Source of the DNA: Galdieria sulphuraria
Taxonomy: Eukaryota; Rhodophyta; Bangiophyceae; Galdieriales; Galdieriaceae
Length of the DNA stretch: 64,000 bases
Reading direction: 5' to 3'
NCBI RefSeq assembly: GCF_000341285.1
Contig: NW_005178429.1
Span: forward strand, 62,001 to 126,000
The notes under the pieces were generated by a model. That model saw nothing but the letters and a program-made list of their open reading frames with translations, was not told where the DNA came from and did not search any database. The translations under genes and the position numbers were made by a program. Below, piece by piece: positions 53,277-63,836 of this stretch. Each line of letters begins with the position of its first letter. Position 1 is the first letter of the stretch.

Positions 53277-53660
53277 AGTGGCAGTCTTGTGATCCTCTTG
53301 ATATGGCGTCCTTTGTAATTTTCTGAAAGACATAGTCTTTGTTCTCTTGTGCTCAAGATTTGAATATTATTATTATTATTATAGAGAATTGAAACGAGGT
53401 TTGTTCAAGATCCAATTCTCTTTGCGTTTTATCTTGCAGCACATGTCATAAACATTACATGTATTTTTGTTTGAATTCTGTGCAACAGTTTTATCACAAG
53501 CTTCATGAATCATTGTGTCACCACTGGAAGAGAGCTTCATCCACTTATTATGCAATAGTGGTAGACTCAATCAGTAGCACATACATAATATTAAACTTTT
53601 TTTTCTAGTCATCCGCCCAATATTTCTCAGGTTTCTTCAGGAGACCCATTCTAGTTGAAA
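53277..53660. other. Intergenic region between cytochrome b5 and IPP isomerase
   Basis: 384 bp, AT-rich, with a short ATT run near 53367-53382. No gene or RNA supported. Confidence 0.4.
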
Positions 53661-54497
53661 ATGTGGGAAAAGGATATGAATCAACCCCATTTTCGCTCAT
53701 TTGCTTCGTTATTATCCACGGTAGTTAGTCGACGTTTGTCTCGTCTTTTCATGACACAGTCAACTGGTATTGGTTCGGTTACAAGTAATGTAGAAAAGGA
53801 TTTAAAAGGAGCTGACGAGGAACAGCGAGAGTTGATGGCGGAACAAGTTATATTGGTATCACCGGATGATGAGGTTCAAGGTTTTGCATCTAAAGCGGAA
53901 GCCCATCATGTGAGCAGTGGATTGTTGTTACATCGTGCTTTTAGCGTATTCCTTTTTGATTCTCACAAGAGACTTTTGTTACAACAACGTGCCAATACAA
54001 AGATAACCTTTCCTTTGTATTGGACCAATACTTGTTGTAGTCATCCTCTATATAATATAAAGGAAGAATTATCGAGTGATGCGGATGGAGTGAAACATGC
54101 AGCGAAGAGAAAGTTGTATCAAGAACTGGGCATATCTCCTGAAACACTTGGCTTGGAAGACTTTCAATATCTGACGCGTATCCACTATCGTGCTATGAGC
54201 GATACTACTTGGGGTGAACATGAAATCGATTACATACTCTTTTTAGTGAAAGATGTTGAATTAAATCCCTGTAAGAACGAGGTGGAAGCTATACATTATG
54301 TAGATATGGAACAACTACAGTCTTGGTTAACTCAAGCCCAATCGGGCTCGTCCCATATCCAATTGACTCCTTGGTTTATGTTTATTGCAGAACATTTTCT
54401 GTTTGATTGGTGGAAACAATTGGAAACTGATCAATTATTCCGAGTAACAGATAAGAATCATATTTATAGAGCAACCCGATCATTATTGAAAGATTGA
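53661..54497 (+). CDS. Isopentenyl-diphosphate delta-isomerase
   Basis: Single exon, about 278 aa. The N-terminal ~55 residues are basic and Ser-rich (HFRSFASLLSTVVSRRLSR), consistent with plastid or mitochondrial targeting. The Nudix-like core has LHRAFSVFLFDSHKRLLLQQ and FPLYWTNTCCSHPLY with the catalytic Cys. AAKRKLYQELGI and TTWGEHEIDYILF with the catalytic Glu follow. It interconverts IPP and DMAPP for isoprenoid synthesis. The first ATG (53661) is used; a second at the MNQPH position is possible. Confidence 0.95.
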   Translation: MWEKDMNQPHFRSFASLLSTVVSRRLSRLFMTQSTGIGSVTSNVEKDLKGADEEQRELMAEQVILVSPDDEVQGFASKAEAHHVSSGLLLHRAFSVFLFDSHKRLLLQQRANTKITFPLYWTNTCCSHPLYNIKEELSSDADGVKHAAKRKLYQELGISPETLGLEDFQYLTRIHYRAMSDTTWGEHEIDYILFLVKDVELNPCKNEVEAIHYVDMEQLQSWLTQAQSGSSHIQLTPWFMFIAEHFLFDWWKQLETDQLFRVTDKNHIYRATRSLLKD

Positions 54498-54614
54498 AAT
54501 CATAAATCGTTCATGTGCTTTATACACAGACAATTATATTACATACACGCATGCAAATATCTATCAACCTTTGTGAAATCAACATTTCACTTAGGTTGTG
54601 TGTTCCATAGAAAA

Positions 54615-55837
54615 CTATTCCAAATCATCACGATAGGAAGAAATATATCTAAAGCAAACTCCTTCAGGACATAATTGCACCAACAGATTCTTCAAGTCTT
54701 CGTTTTCTATTTCTGTAGAGTTTGTGTGACTAGTGCCACTCCTTTCCCATATTCGTCTTTTAAGAGAATTCCCCAAAGCTTTGGCTACTTGAAACCCATC
54801 CATTGAAAGTTTTTCTTTAGGAAACTTTCTCTTTGTGTCTAAAATAAGTCTTCTTCTTCTCCTCTTTTCTACAGGACTGGAGTTTTCATCCAACCAGCGA
54901 TCCCCTCGTTTTCCATGAAGATAATATCTTTCCAATAACAAGAATTCCTTTATCACCAAGTCAGCATCTGCTACTTGAAATATTGGAATTTCCACTGTTT
55001 TTAAAGTTTGTTTTTTTTCTGTTTTGTGTCGTCTTTGTTTCATCACATGAATACATTGTCGAAAGGTTCGAAAACAATCCATTGTAAAAGAACTCTGCGA
55101 ATCATATTCCGTTTGTCGTGCGGTACCGTAAAATACTCCCAAGTGTCTTTGAGATTCCAAACTACCCGGTGGAAATATGGACCAGTTTTGTTCCAAGTCG
55201 AACCACGAGGGTTGCAATCCATCATCTACTAGTTGTCTTGCTTGAGAGTCAGTGAAACATTGACTAGAAGGTAATCTCTCAGCAACAACTTCTAAACTCC
55301 TCAACAGTTTGCAAGGTAGTTTCCCAGGTGGTGGTGCTTCATATAATACGAGATATCTGATTCGAAAGCGACTAGAAGTAAATTGGAACCAACTAGCCAA
55401 CACAGTTTGGTTCTCAGGGAACCAGTGTAACTAATATTGAGTTGAAATGGGTTTTACAGTTCCTTCAGTTTGTTCTTACCTCTAAGAATTCGTTTCTGAT
55501 GAGGTCATAAGCGAATCTCCTACATATAGCTTTACAAGTGGGAATCCACTGAGAAGAGAGTACCAAGTGATAGTTTGAAAACGACTAGTGGGAAGTATTG
55601 AGTGGAACAGATGAGAGTGTTTCGGATACGTACATATCCTATGAGCATATTGTTGACGACTCCCACACAAACGAATAATTGTTCGACCGTCTTCAAGTCA
55701 TTATCGATAACCATTCTGTGTCTCAATACCATTGCGGAAGAAAGGAAAGCAGAAGATATGCTAGGCTCTTCTCTTTTCAGTAGCCATTCATAAGCTACTG
55801 GATGTGATAACATTGCCAAGGAAAACATACTCGACAT
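54615..55837 (-). CDS. Orphan protein, three exons
   Basis: Exons 55837-55634, 55584-55480 and 55430-54615, with introns of 49 and 49 nt, encode about 374 aa. All joins keep frame (GYSFSNYHLVL, then RNEFLELHWFPENQTVL), so the gene model is sound although the family is not recognised. Features are a fairly hydrophobic N-terminal third (FVCVGVVNNMLIGYSF), a Pro-containing middle (YEAPPPGKLPCKLLRSLE) and a basic cluster (EKRRRRRLILDTKRKFPKEK). The C-terminus is acidic. No known catalytic motif was found. Confidence 0.65.
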
Positions 55838-56144
55838 GTTTATCAATTTCTTCAATCACATTTCTTTCTATTTAGAAAATGGTCAAGTTCAGTTGACAAT
55901 TGGTTGATAGAAGAAGATGATTAGCTAAAACAGAGAAGAGCCTGCACAAAATGAAACCATCAAACATAATATTTTAAAAGATAAACAACATATACTCCAC
56001 TTATATATGGTTTAAAGGCATCCAATCCTTGTGACAAGAGCATATATGAATAGAATAATAGTATTGCTTTACACAGTTCATTATGAAATGATATTGTATC
56101 TCATATTTGTTTGAAACAAAGTAATGAATACATAAAGTATATCT
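55838..56144. other. Intergenic region
   Basis: 307 bp, AT-rich, between tandem minus-strand genes. It holds the orphan's promoter and the 3' flank of the LENG1-like gene. Nothing else seen. Confidence 0.35.
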
Positions 56145-56852
56145 CTAAGAGTCTTGATAAGATGTTCTCAATTGTTTCCAAATATCCAGACTTCCTTTGT
56201 GGTTCTTATCTAAACGTATAAAAGTGGGTTTTCTTTTGCCTTGATGACATCGCTGGATAGTTTCTGTCTCTCTACTCTTCTCTTCTCTTTTTCTCTTTCT
56301 TTCTTTAAACTTTCTTTTCTCTTTAGCTTCCCACTCTTGTATCGCTTTCAAAGGATCTTGTTCTTCCACTTGTCCTTGGTTTTCACCTCGTCTCTCCTCT
56401 TCTGTTCTACAAACATACCAAGGAACTTGTAAACTATCTTTTAAATTATCTTTGATGGTATTGTTAAGAATTGTATTCTTCTTCTTCTCTTTGAGTTGGT
56501 TTGCTTGTCGTTCTTCCTTTTCAAACAAGAGCACACGACCACCATCACCACTTGTGGCTGAAACTTCATTCTTTTCTTCTTCTCCACGAACTTTCTTACG
56601 CAACTTGTCCAACCTACTATCTCTTTCTCGTTGAACCTTTTCTAGTTGCCTAACCAACTGTTCACTTCAATCACTAACACCACTTTCAACTTACTCTTCT
56701 CTTTGTTCTCTTTCAAAAGCTATTTCATCTCTTTCAATACGAGCAATATTTTTGCTACTCCAAATATTCCAACTCTATAAAATATACTCTTTACATATCT
56801 TCTCTCAAAACAACAAGTGTGCACTACTTGCCTTGTGTGGTAATAAATTCAT
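56145..56852 (-). CDS. CIR_N-domain protein, LENG1-like
   Basis: Three exons: 56852-56832, 56774-56695 and 56664-56145, giving about 206 aa. The spliced N-terminus MNLLPHKSWNIWSSKNIARI, followed by ERDE, is the conserved start of LENG1/CIR_N proteins ([20 protein letters not shown]). It runs into a highly charged coiled coil (AIQEWEAKEKRKFKERKRKR). These proteins are nuclear and linked to splicing factors. Exon 1 encodes only 7 residues. Intron 1 starts with GC (56831) and intron 2 is only 30 nt (56665-56694). The upstream UBX gene ends 23 bp before this start. Confidence 0.8.
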
Positions 56853-56875
56853 GTGGACACTCAACAACTTTTTTA

Positions 56876-58381
56876 TTAACGAGATGATTTAGGTTTCAAC
56901 CAAGAAGGAATACGACTTGTTTTCTTTGATTCCTTATCTTTTGTATGATGATGATTATACTCTTTATCATCTATGGAAAAAGAGTTATTATCATTTGTGA
57001 TATTCCATTGTTCTCTTATTTCTTGAGCCTTTTTCTCTTCTCTTTCAATCACTTGTTCATAAGGGGAACTTTCTAGTCGTTGATAGACTATTGGCTGTAG
57101 TAATAGGGATGATGATGATGAACAATCTATACCTCCTAAATAAAACAATACTCCTGGACTAAAATGAGATAATTCGATATCTTTGTTGACCCAACGTCTT
57201 GGAGGTGGAGTAGTAAATAAATATATATCACGATGAATATCGGGCAATAATAAACATTTCAATAACTGATAAACTGCATCCAAAGTATCCTTTACATGAA
57301 AGGATGCTTCGATATATATTCCATCGGGTAATTTGATTTTCACTGACACGAATAAACCCATAGAATGAGATATCATAGATTGTCGTTGCTCTTTGGTCAA
57401 AAACATGGATGATTGTTGTTGTTGTTTCTGTTGTTCTGCTCTCCAAGTATGTAAATCATCCAAAGTAAACTCATAAAATGATTCTGGCAACTCCACAGCA
57501 CAAGGATTCAAATTTCTATGAGTTGGTTGATAGATTCGAAGACGACCACTTTCAAACCAATTGAGAATATCGTCTTGTGGTGTGATAACTTGGCTATGAT
57601 GACTTTCATTCCTAATATAATTACTTATCGTTGGCAAGCATTCATTGGATTCCTTCTCCTCCTCCTCCTCCTTATGGACATCATTCTTATCATCTGTCTT
57701 CTCGTTCTTATCAATAGATAAACCATATGATTCCGTGACCTTGTTATCCTTCTTTTCTTCTTCTTCTTCCTTTTGTTGTGCTTCATCCCGATATTCCCAA
57801 TCCAATCGGAATAATACGGAACCTTTTACTATTCCCCAGTCTTGTAACTTGGTTGTTAAGTCTCTTATAGGTTGGTTGATATAATACAAAACGGGATAGG
57901 GTTTATCTTCCTTTGATGGTTGAAAGTTGTCCTTCTTTTCTCCACAAGACAAACCATATTGAGTCTGTACTCTATCCACAATAGTTTGTAAAGTTTCTTG
58001 ACTGGTTGCTACAACTGTCCATCTGTTTCCCTTTTCTTCGTTCTTGAGTGACTGTATAGCAACGGTTATTATTCTTTGAGAGTCAACTGTAGAAGCGTTA
58101 TTACTGCTATGTTTACTTTTGGAAACGTGAGTATCCACTTTCAACTCCAATTGACTATTAGGTGTTAGATTGGATAGTCGAACAGGTAAACCAAGGTCCA
58201 ATGTTCTTCTACTGATAGGTGAATAGAGTTGAAGAGTGGATGAAGAGTTTTCCAATTGCAACTTGCGACATGCTTCTTCTCTAATAGTTGATAATAAAGT
58301 ATTTGGTGTTACTTGGATGGATACTTTTTTAGGTCGACCCACATGACTGCCATCTATCCAGACTTGAAAACCAGTCATCAT
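56876..58381 (-). CDS. ASPL/TUG-type UBX-domain protein (p97/CDC48 cofactor)
   Basis: Intronless, 501 aa. The N-terminal ubiquitin-like domain reads KVSIQVTPNTLLSTIREEAC and RTLDLGLPVRLSNLTPNSQL, as in TUG/ASPSCR1. A second ubiquitin-like region follows (TVVATSQETLQTIVDRVQ, YYINQPIRDLTTKLQDWGI). After acidic Glu/Lys repeats comes the UBX domain (VSVKIKLPDGIYIEASFHVK, then IYLFTTPPPRRW, a variant of the p97-binding FPR loop). The family disassembles or remodels CDC48 hexamers and tethers vesicles. Confidence 0.85.
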   Translation of the reverse strand: MMTGFQVWIDGSHVGRPKKVSIQVTPNTLLSTIREEACRKLQLENSSSTLQLYSPISRRTLDLGLPVRLSNLTPNSQLELKVDTHVSKSKHSSNNASTVDSQRIITVAIQSLKNEEKGNRWTVVATSQETLQTIVDRVQTQYGLSCGEKKDNFQPSKEDKPYPVLYYINQPIRDLTTKLQDWGIVKGSVLFRLDWEYRDEAQQKEEEEEKKDNKVTESYGLSIDKNEKTDDKNDVHKEEEEEKESNECLPTISNYIRNESHHSQVITPQDDILNWFESGRLRIYQPTHRNLNPCAVELPESFYEFTLDDLHTWRAEQQKQQQQSSMFLTKEQRQSMISHSMGLFVSVKIKLPDGIYIEASFHVKDTLDAVYQLLKCLLLPDIHRDIYLFTTPPPRRWVNKDIELSHFSPGVLFYLGGIDCSSSSSLLLQPIVYQRLESSPYEQVIEREEKKAQEIREQWNITNDNNSFSIDDKEYNHHHTKDKESKKTSRIPSWLKPKSSR

Positions 58382-58404
58382 CCAAAGTCAAGTTTAGTTA
58401 TTGG

Positions 58405-58424
58405 GTGTGTGTGTGTGTGTGTGT
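58405..58424. repeat. (GT)10 microsatellite in a divergent promoter
   Basis: Ten GT units fill about half of the 45-bp space between the UBX gene and guanine deaminase starts. Confidence 0.95.
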
Positions 58425-58426
58425 AT

Positions 58427-59115
58427 ATGGGCATGTATCAAGGAAAATGGTATCCTACACTAAAAGAAGATGAAACTTTTTTGGGTTGTGCTATCGATGA
58501 AGCTCGTAAAGGTAAACCAACAAAACAACAATAGTATTACAAATGTTGCCAAGGTTCCAAGGATTGTCGAGTGGTGACGGTGGACCTTTTGGTGCCGTGA
58601 TAGTGTTGGATGGAAAAGTGATCGTTCAAGAACACAATCGAGTATTATCTTCTAATGATCCCACAGCACACGCAGAAGTTGTTGCTATTCGAAAAGCTTG
58701 TCAAATATTGAAGACCCTTCAATTACAAGATTGTTTCCTTTATGCTTCTTGTCAAGTAAGTATAAGGAAAGCACTGCTTTTTATTTATATGTTTTGTGAA
58801 GCCTTGTCCTATGTGCTTTGGTGCTATTCACTGGAGTCGTATTGCTTCTTGTAGGTATGCAGCAACTAGTAAGGACGCTGCTCAAGCAGGGTTCGACGAC
58901 CAATTGTTGTATGATAAATTAAGTCACGCAACTCAGGTAATACAGAATATTTTCTCATATCATACAAAGAATAGAATGATGTGCTCTTTTAGGAAGAACC
59001 CTATGATGAGCAATCTTCTCCATCACAATATCTTCATATCGAACATCCTCGTGCAACGGAAGCATTTCAATTGTTTGCCGATATGTTGAAACAAAATAAA
59101 ACTCGATTGTATTGA
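58427..59115 (+). CDS. Guanine deaminase, cytidine-deaminase superfamily
   Basis: Four exons: 58427-58511, 58562-58755, 58802-58936 and 58993-59115, with introns of 50, 46 and 56 nt, give about 178 aa. The zinc site has TAHAEVVAIRKAC and PCPMCFGAIHWSRI, recovered by splicing exons 2 and 3. GGPFGAVIVLDGKV and SNDPTAHAE match bacterial and plant GuaD, and AQAGFDDQLLYDKL fits the GuaD C-terminal cap. It converts guanine to xanthine in purine catabolism. A tRNA adenosine deaminase is less likely because the GuaD-specific SNDPTAHAE and AGFDD boxes are intact. Confidence 0.9.
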
Positions 59116-59151
59116 ATCATAGAGTTCATCGTTGCTTTTTCATCAAGATGG

Positions 59152-62113
59152 TCATATTCCATGACTATCATAATATCGACTCCCTTTGTTACTCTGAGAA
59201 GACTGTTCCATTTGATGCATAATCCATTCATCCCATTGGCGATCAGGACNATATCGATTGGCTTGTTCTAATAAGGTTTCCCTATTCTTAGTACAACTAT
59301 GTGTGATAAACAGAGTAAAATAAAATTCCCAAAGAAGAGATGAATAAGGAAAACGTTCCAATCCTCTTGCCAAAGTCTCCATAGCTTGTTGAATCTGTTT
59401 GTTATCATAAAGTGACTTGGCTTGGGTAACCAAAGAATCTATAACTTTAAAAGGTTCCTTTTCTTCTTCTCCAAGACCCACCATCGATAGGATAGATTGA
59501 TGACTTAAAGATAAGTCAATATCATCGTGGTCATTCTCTTCCTTCAAAGGAATAAATAATGCAGTATGATAAATATCATCTAAACTCGACATATTTTTCT
59601 TATTCAACAATTCACAAACCACTTTTTGTACGGGTCCTTGAAACCAATGAATCGTACTTTCCTTCGATGAGAAAGACACAGTTGTTGATAACGATTCCAA
59701 TTGGGAATGGAAAAGTTGTAAAAGCTTCTCATTGGGACTTGTTCCATGTCTCAACCAAAACAAGGTGGAAAAACTCTTTTCCAATTTCTTGAACAGATAC
59801 TTTATGGAAGCGTATCCAGTCCAATGTTGAAACTTACAATCCGGATCACTGCAACTGCCATGAAGCTCATAACGACACAATTCAGTTTCCCAATGGAGTT
59901 CGTTATACCAAGTCAATAGTTGAGAATAATCGTGCACGAAATGAAGCAATGGATAACTAAAACTCAATATGGTCAGATGTTCACAAAAGCATAGAATACT
60001 TACCATCGAAAGGTACTCATCAAAGGCCTCAGTGCTCCAGTTGTCCATGGAGAAGGAGACCACAACTCGGGAAAAGATTTCGGCATACAAGTATTCGAAG
60101 AGTCTATTTCCTTGCTGTGAATATTTGAATTGGTTTTGTTCGATGGAAGTAACAATAATAATGGTTCGGTTTCTAAAAAGCAACTAGATGTTGGGTCATC
60201 ATAAGAATATATAACAAACTCATTCATTACCTTTACTAATAAGAGACTCCATAGCTACCAAACGACGCAGTCTTTCCAATTTACGCTGATTTTTCTCTGC
60301 CATAGCAAGTGCCAATTTACGTCTTGCCTAGAAAAAGAAATCCATTTCAATTCCTTTTCTCAGATGGTGACTATAAACTTACTTCAATCTGTTCAATCTG
60401 TCTTTCTATGGAGCGTGATTGACTTTCATATTGTTGAATATCCAAACGTGACTTTTTCAATAGTTCTCTTAATAGTTTGGTACTTTCACGAGCAGCTTCC
60501 TCACAAGTACGTATACGAATCAATTTGTTGCGTGCTTCAATCTCTTCCGTTATGCTTTTATCATGTTCATCCCAAGCTTTACAAGCTTCCCTTTCTAACC
60601 TTTCTATCCAAGCTTTCGTTTCATCTGTATCAGAATCATCAAAAGACACATGTTTGGGTGACGATAACCTTTTCATAGTTGAAGAGTGATTTCCTTTTGA
60701 ACCGGATTGTTTTTCTTCAGTCCCTTGAGCTTCCAAAGAAGATAATTGTGGTTGCGAAGGAGCAAAAGTCTGCCAATAGTGACTTGCTTTTGACTTGTCG
60801 TCCAATGAATCTGCTATATTTCCCTGTTTCTGTGTATTGGAATCAGTTATTTTAGGTCTTTTGTCTTTTGTCCAAGAGATTCCTCTTTGTAAGTATTGCT
60901 TCTTTCGTTGTTCCAATTCTTGAACTCTTCTTCTCAGTTCTTCCAAAGTACTCCACTTGGATTGACTTGTTCCACTTACGAGTGCATTCTTTTGGTTATT
61001 TTTGTTTTGAACTTGTTCGGTTGATGCATTATTACTACTACTACTACTACTACTACTCTCCACTGTAATAACCAAAGAAGAAGAATGATTCTCAGGATGA
61101 TTAGAATTGGAAAGAGTGCTTTCTTTCACTTTTAAAGAGGGTTTGTCTCGTTCGTTTTCAATATTGTCATCCTGATGACATGCAGTCTTCTCTATATCTT
61201 TGTTTTCTATGGAAGCTTTTCTTTTCAAAGACATCTTTGCCTGAATCCTCAACTGTTCCACGGATAATGGATTCTTCTTTTGTTCTTGGCTAGTTTCATT
61301 CAATTCCTTTTGTTGTTCTATCATCGAATATTTTGTATCATTTTGTACCCTCAAGTTACTTTCCTTGCAAGTTGTTTCTTCATGACTTGAATTGATATTC
61401 TCGTGGACTTCATTTCGTTGTTGCTTTCTATGATACTTCATATTCTTTGAAGAGTTGTTATGTTTTTGAGGCATAGATTTGAAGTTTCTCATTTTCCCTT
61501 TTCGAGTTTTTATAAAAGTACCCGGAGATGATACTCGTTGTGGTGGATTCCTTTCTTTGGCATTTTTCTGTATAGAGCGATTGAAAGGAGGTGTTGTAAC
61601 AACATTGAAAGAATTATCTCCGCTGAGTTGACTTTGTTCAGTTGACAAACTATTCAAAAAAGGCTTCTGTGTACTTTGTTTTATCCATTCCACCAACCAC
61701 TGATATATTTGAGGATTTTGTAACCAATCCGAAGGTACAGGAAACCCTTGAGCAATGAGAGAAGAAATTACTTGTATCACTTGATATGAGTCCACATACT
61801 TCTCATATTGTCTTTCTTGTGTTTCTTGAAGGTCTACCGGCCTGGGGTTCCACTCTGTAACGAAACCAACTTGTTGAGCACTACCCACTGATTCCTCAGG
61901 CAATCCATGTTGGTTCTCACGAATTCTTTTTGGTTGCTCTTGGTTAGTGTCTTTGATATGGTTGGTTCGCTGGAGGTAGTAAGGAGGGACCGCAAACTTG
62001 TGGGTTGCTGTGTCGACGAGAGGGTTATAGGTTGGTTGTTGTTCTATAAGGGTGAATGGTAGAGGAGAATTTTCTTGCAACTCTCCGTCTTCCAACTCTT
62101 GAGAACTAGTCAT
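59152..62113 (-). CDS. ZFC3H1/Red1-like zinc-finger protein
   Basis: Four exons: 62113-60383, 60327-60231, 60172-60004 and 59962-59152, giving about 935 aa. The N-terminal ~550 residues are disordered, polar and Ser/Gln/Lys-rich, with coiled-coil pieces (LRRRVQELEQRKKQYLQRG). The splices yield SPSPWTTGALRPLMSTF followed by FSYPLLHFVHDYSQLL. The diagnostic zinc finger is CRYELHGSCSDPDCKFQHW (C-x8-C-x5-C-x3-H), as in ZFC3H1 and yeast Red1. The C-terminal part is helical (HAT/TPR-like). Such proteins link the nuclear exosome to poly(A) RNA (PAXT/MTREC). One base, 59250, is N in the sequence. Confidence 0.82.
61032..61060. repeat. TAC/AGT trinucleotide run encoding polyserine
   Basis: About nine TAC units on the plus strand, read as consecutive Ser codons by the ZFC3H1-like gene. 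Confidence 0.85.
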
Positions 62114-62622
62114 AGAGGCCCAACGTTTCCTTTCCAATGTCGTCTAACAATACTCTCTCTCTCTCATTCACTCTTCGTCCCTTTTCAATTCCATCACATT
62201 TTCTTCAATTCATTTGATGAAAATATTTCCAAGGAATGGATCATTTCGTATTCTAACGAAAAGTACATATTTGCGCAACCTCAAATTTCTTGTGTCTCTT
62301 CTATAGTCTAGCTGCAATCCATTCTTTCTGCATGGACAACTATTTCATTTTGCTTAACTAGCCATATGATTTATGAATTAATTATGCTTTGTACAAAAAA
62401 AAAAGTATATGTGGAACAAAATCGTTCCTTCAATGAGTCCTTTTGAGTCAATCAATGAAATGATCTTCCCAATAGATCTCCATATTCTCTTTTAAAGACA
62501 TTTTATGACTACACACCATTCATGATATGTCTATCAAGTGTAACAATCCATTCTCTAGTCAACTTTCCATCTCCGTTCATGAATCACAATTCTCCTTTCA
62601 AGTGACGAACTTTTTGTTATTC

Positions 62623-62958
62623 TTATCGACTGCTTCCATAACATTCATAGCAGATCGGAATGCATTTCTTCATTCGTAGTGGTACAACTCTAGAAACCTT
62701 GTACCCTTTTATAGAGTTCAAAAATGAATCAAAGTCAGCCAAAACCTTTAGAATACAGCAAACAATACAAGGCTCATCGAAAGATTTTTCAACTGAGAGA
62801 AATCTTGATCCAAAATCAAACGAATCAATTGCTTTATTGAGACTCGCTTCTTCTATTTTTGTGGGTTGTGTGCGTTGTAATCTTTCTTGATCGTAACATT
62901 CTATTTTAAACAAACTCTTTTTTTTGGAATGTTGAATGAATTGACATTGCATAGTCAT
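62623..62958 (-). CDS. Weak hypothetical reading frame
   Basis: 111 codons from an ATG at 62958. The product is Lys/Cys-containing with no recognised motif (CIVCCILKVLADFDSFLN, MKKCIPICYECYG). It is overlapped by a plus-strand frame of 76 codons, so either or neither may be real. Confidence 0.25.
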   Translation of the reverse strand: MTMQCQFIQHSKKKSLFKIECYDQERLQRTQPTKIEEASLNKAIDSFDFGSRFLSVEKSFDEPCIVCCILKVLADFDSFLNSIKGYKVSRVVPLRMKKCIPICYECYGSSR

Positions 62959-62981
62959 TTCTTTTCAAAATAATTCGATAG

Positions 62982-63254
62982 ATGAATGAAATCCTCTCTC
63001 AACAAATTGGAACTTCTAACGATTCATTGCATATCTCTCAAGAAGACAGCAAAATATTATGCATGCAATATGGTTATCAAAACCTTCAATGGTTTCTGTC
63101 AATATCGTCTCATAAATATTTCTGTCCATCGAGAACTTGTAAGATTACCATCACTCTCTTCTCCTTCACAGATAGAGTAAGATTGGATCAGTTTTCAGAT
63201 TTGAAAAAAGGAAAAGCATTAGCAGGTTTCACCCTTTTAGATATTGTTTTTTAG
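62982..63254 (+). CDS. Weak hypothetical reading frame
   Basis: 90 codons from an ATG at 62982, divergent from the frame at 62958 with 23 bp between them. No recognised motif. A gtaaga...ttcacag stretch inside it could be a 33-nt intron. Confidence 0.22.
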   Translation: MNEILSQQIGTSNDSLHISQEDSKILCMQYGYQNLQWFLSISSHKYFCPSRTCKITITLFSFTDRVRLDQFSDLKKGKALAGFTLLDIVF

Positions 63255-63671
63255 CAACGAGTCAATAAGTTCGACGACTTGTTGCAAATGTTGACCAAAA
63301 ATAAGGCAAATTCTTATATCATTCTTTGGGTAATTTCTATTGTTTGATATGGAACCATTACATTCAGTGTTGTTGAATATCTTTACAAATAATGGCTGAA
63401 TAAACGACCAGATGATGTTGCGACTTTGCGAGAAAAATGATTGCAAAACATTTCTCATGCAATCGTCAATTCACTGTTCTAGTCGAAAACTCCAAGTTAA
63501 ACCATCTCATTATTTGATGAACAGATTCTTCACCATAATATTCATCGAAAATCAGCATTTTGAATAGAAATAGAGTCAGCATAAGATTCGATTTCAATTG
63601 AGAAAGTTGGACTTTTCCAAAGGATACCGTTAAAGAAATATTCAACTATGTTTTCAATAGAACATAGTCAT

Positions 63672-63836
63672 TCAATAGAAAGTTATACTCTTCTGTGGAC
63701 CAATTGCTGCTGAACGAACGATCTTTTTGAAAGTCAAACAATGAGCCTCTCTCACCATTTCTCTATAGTACTTTGTCTCATCAGGACTCTTCTTGAAACT
63801 CTTTGAGAACCTATTCGGGACCCGCAACAGTGCTGC
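63672..63836 (-). CDS. Possible terminal exon, partial gene
   Basis: A 54-codon frame preceded by a possible acceptor (tttgttaag). It reads LRVPNRFSKSFKKSPDETKY and continues YREMVREAHCLTFKKIVRSA, ending in TGA at 63672-63674. The basic, helix-forming sequence looks protein-like. The rest of the gene would lie to the right, beyond or close to the window edge. I do not recognise it. Confidence 0.3.
   Translation of the reverse strand, partial: AALLRVPNRFSKSFKKSPDETKYYREMVREAHCLTFKKIVRSAAIGPQKSITFY

Noticed and set aside
58889-58905. GGGTTCGACGACC resembling a tRNA T-loop
   Set aside because: It lies in the guanine deaminase coding sequence and has no matching acceptor or anticodon stems.
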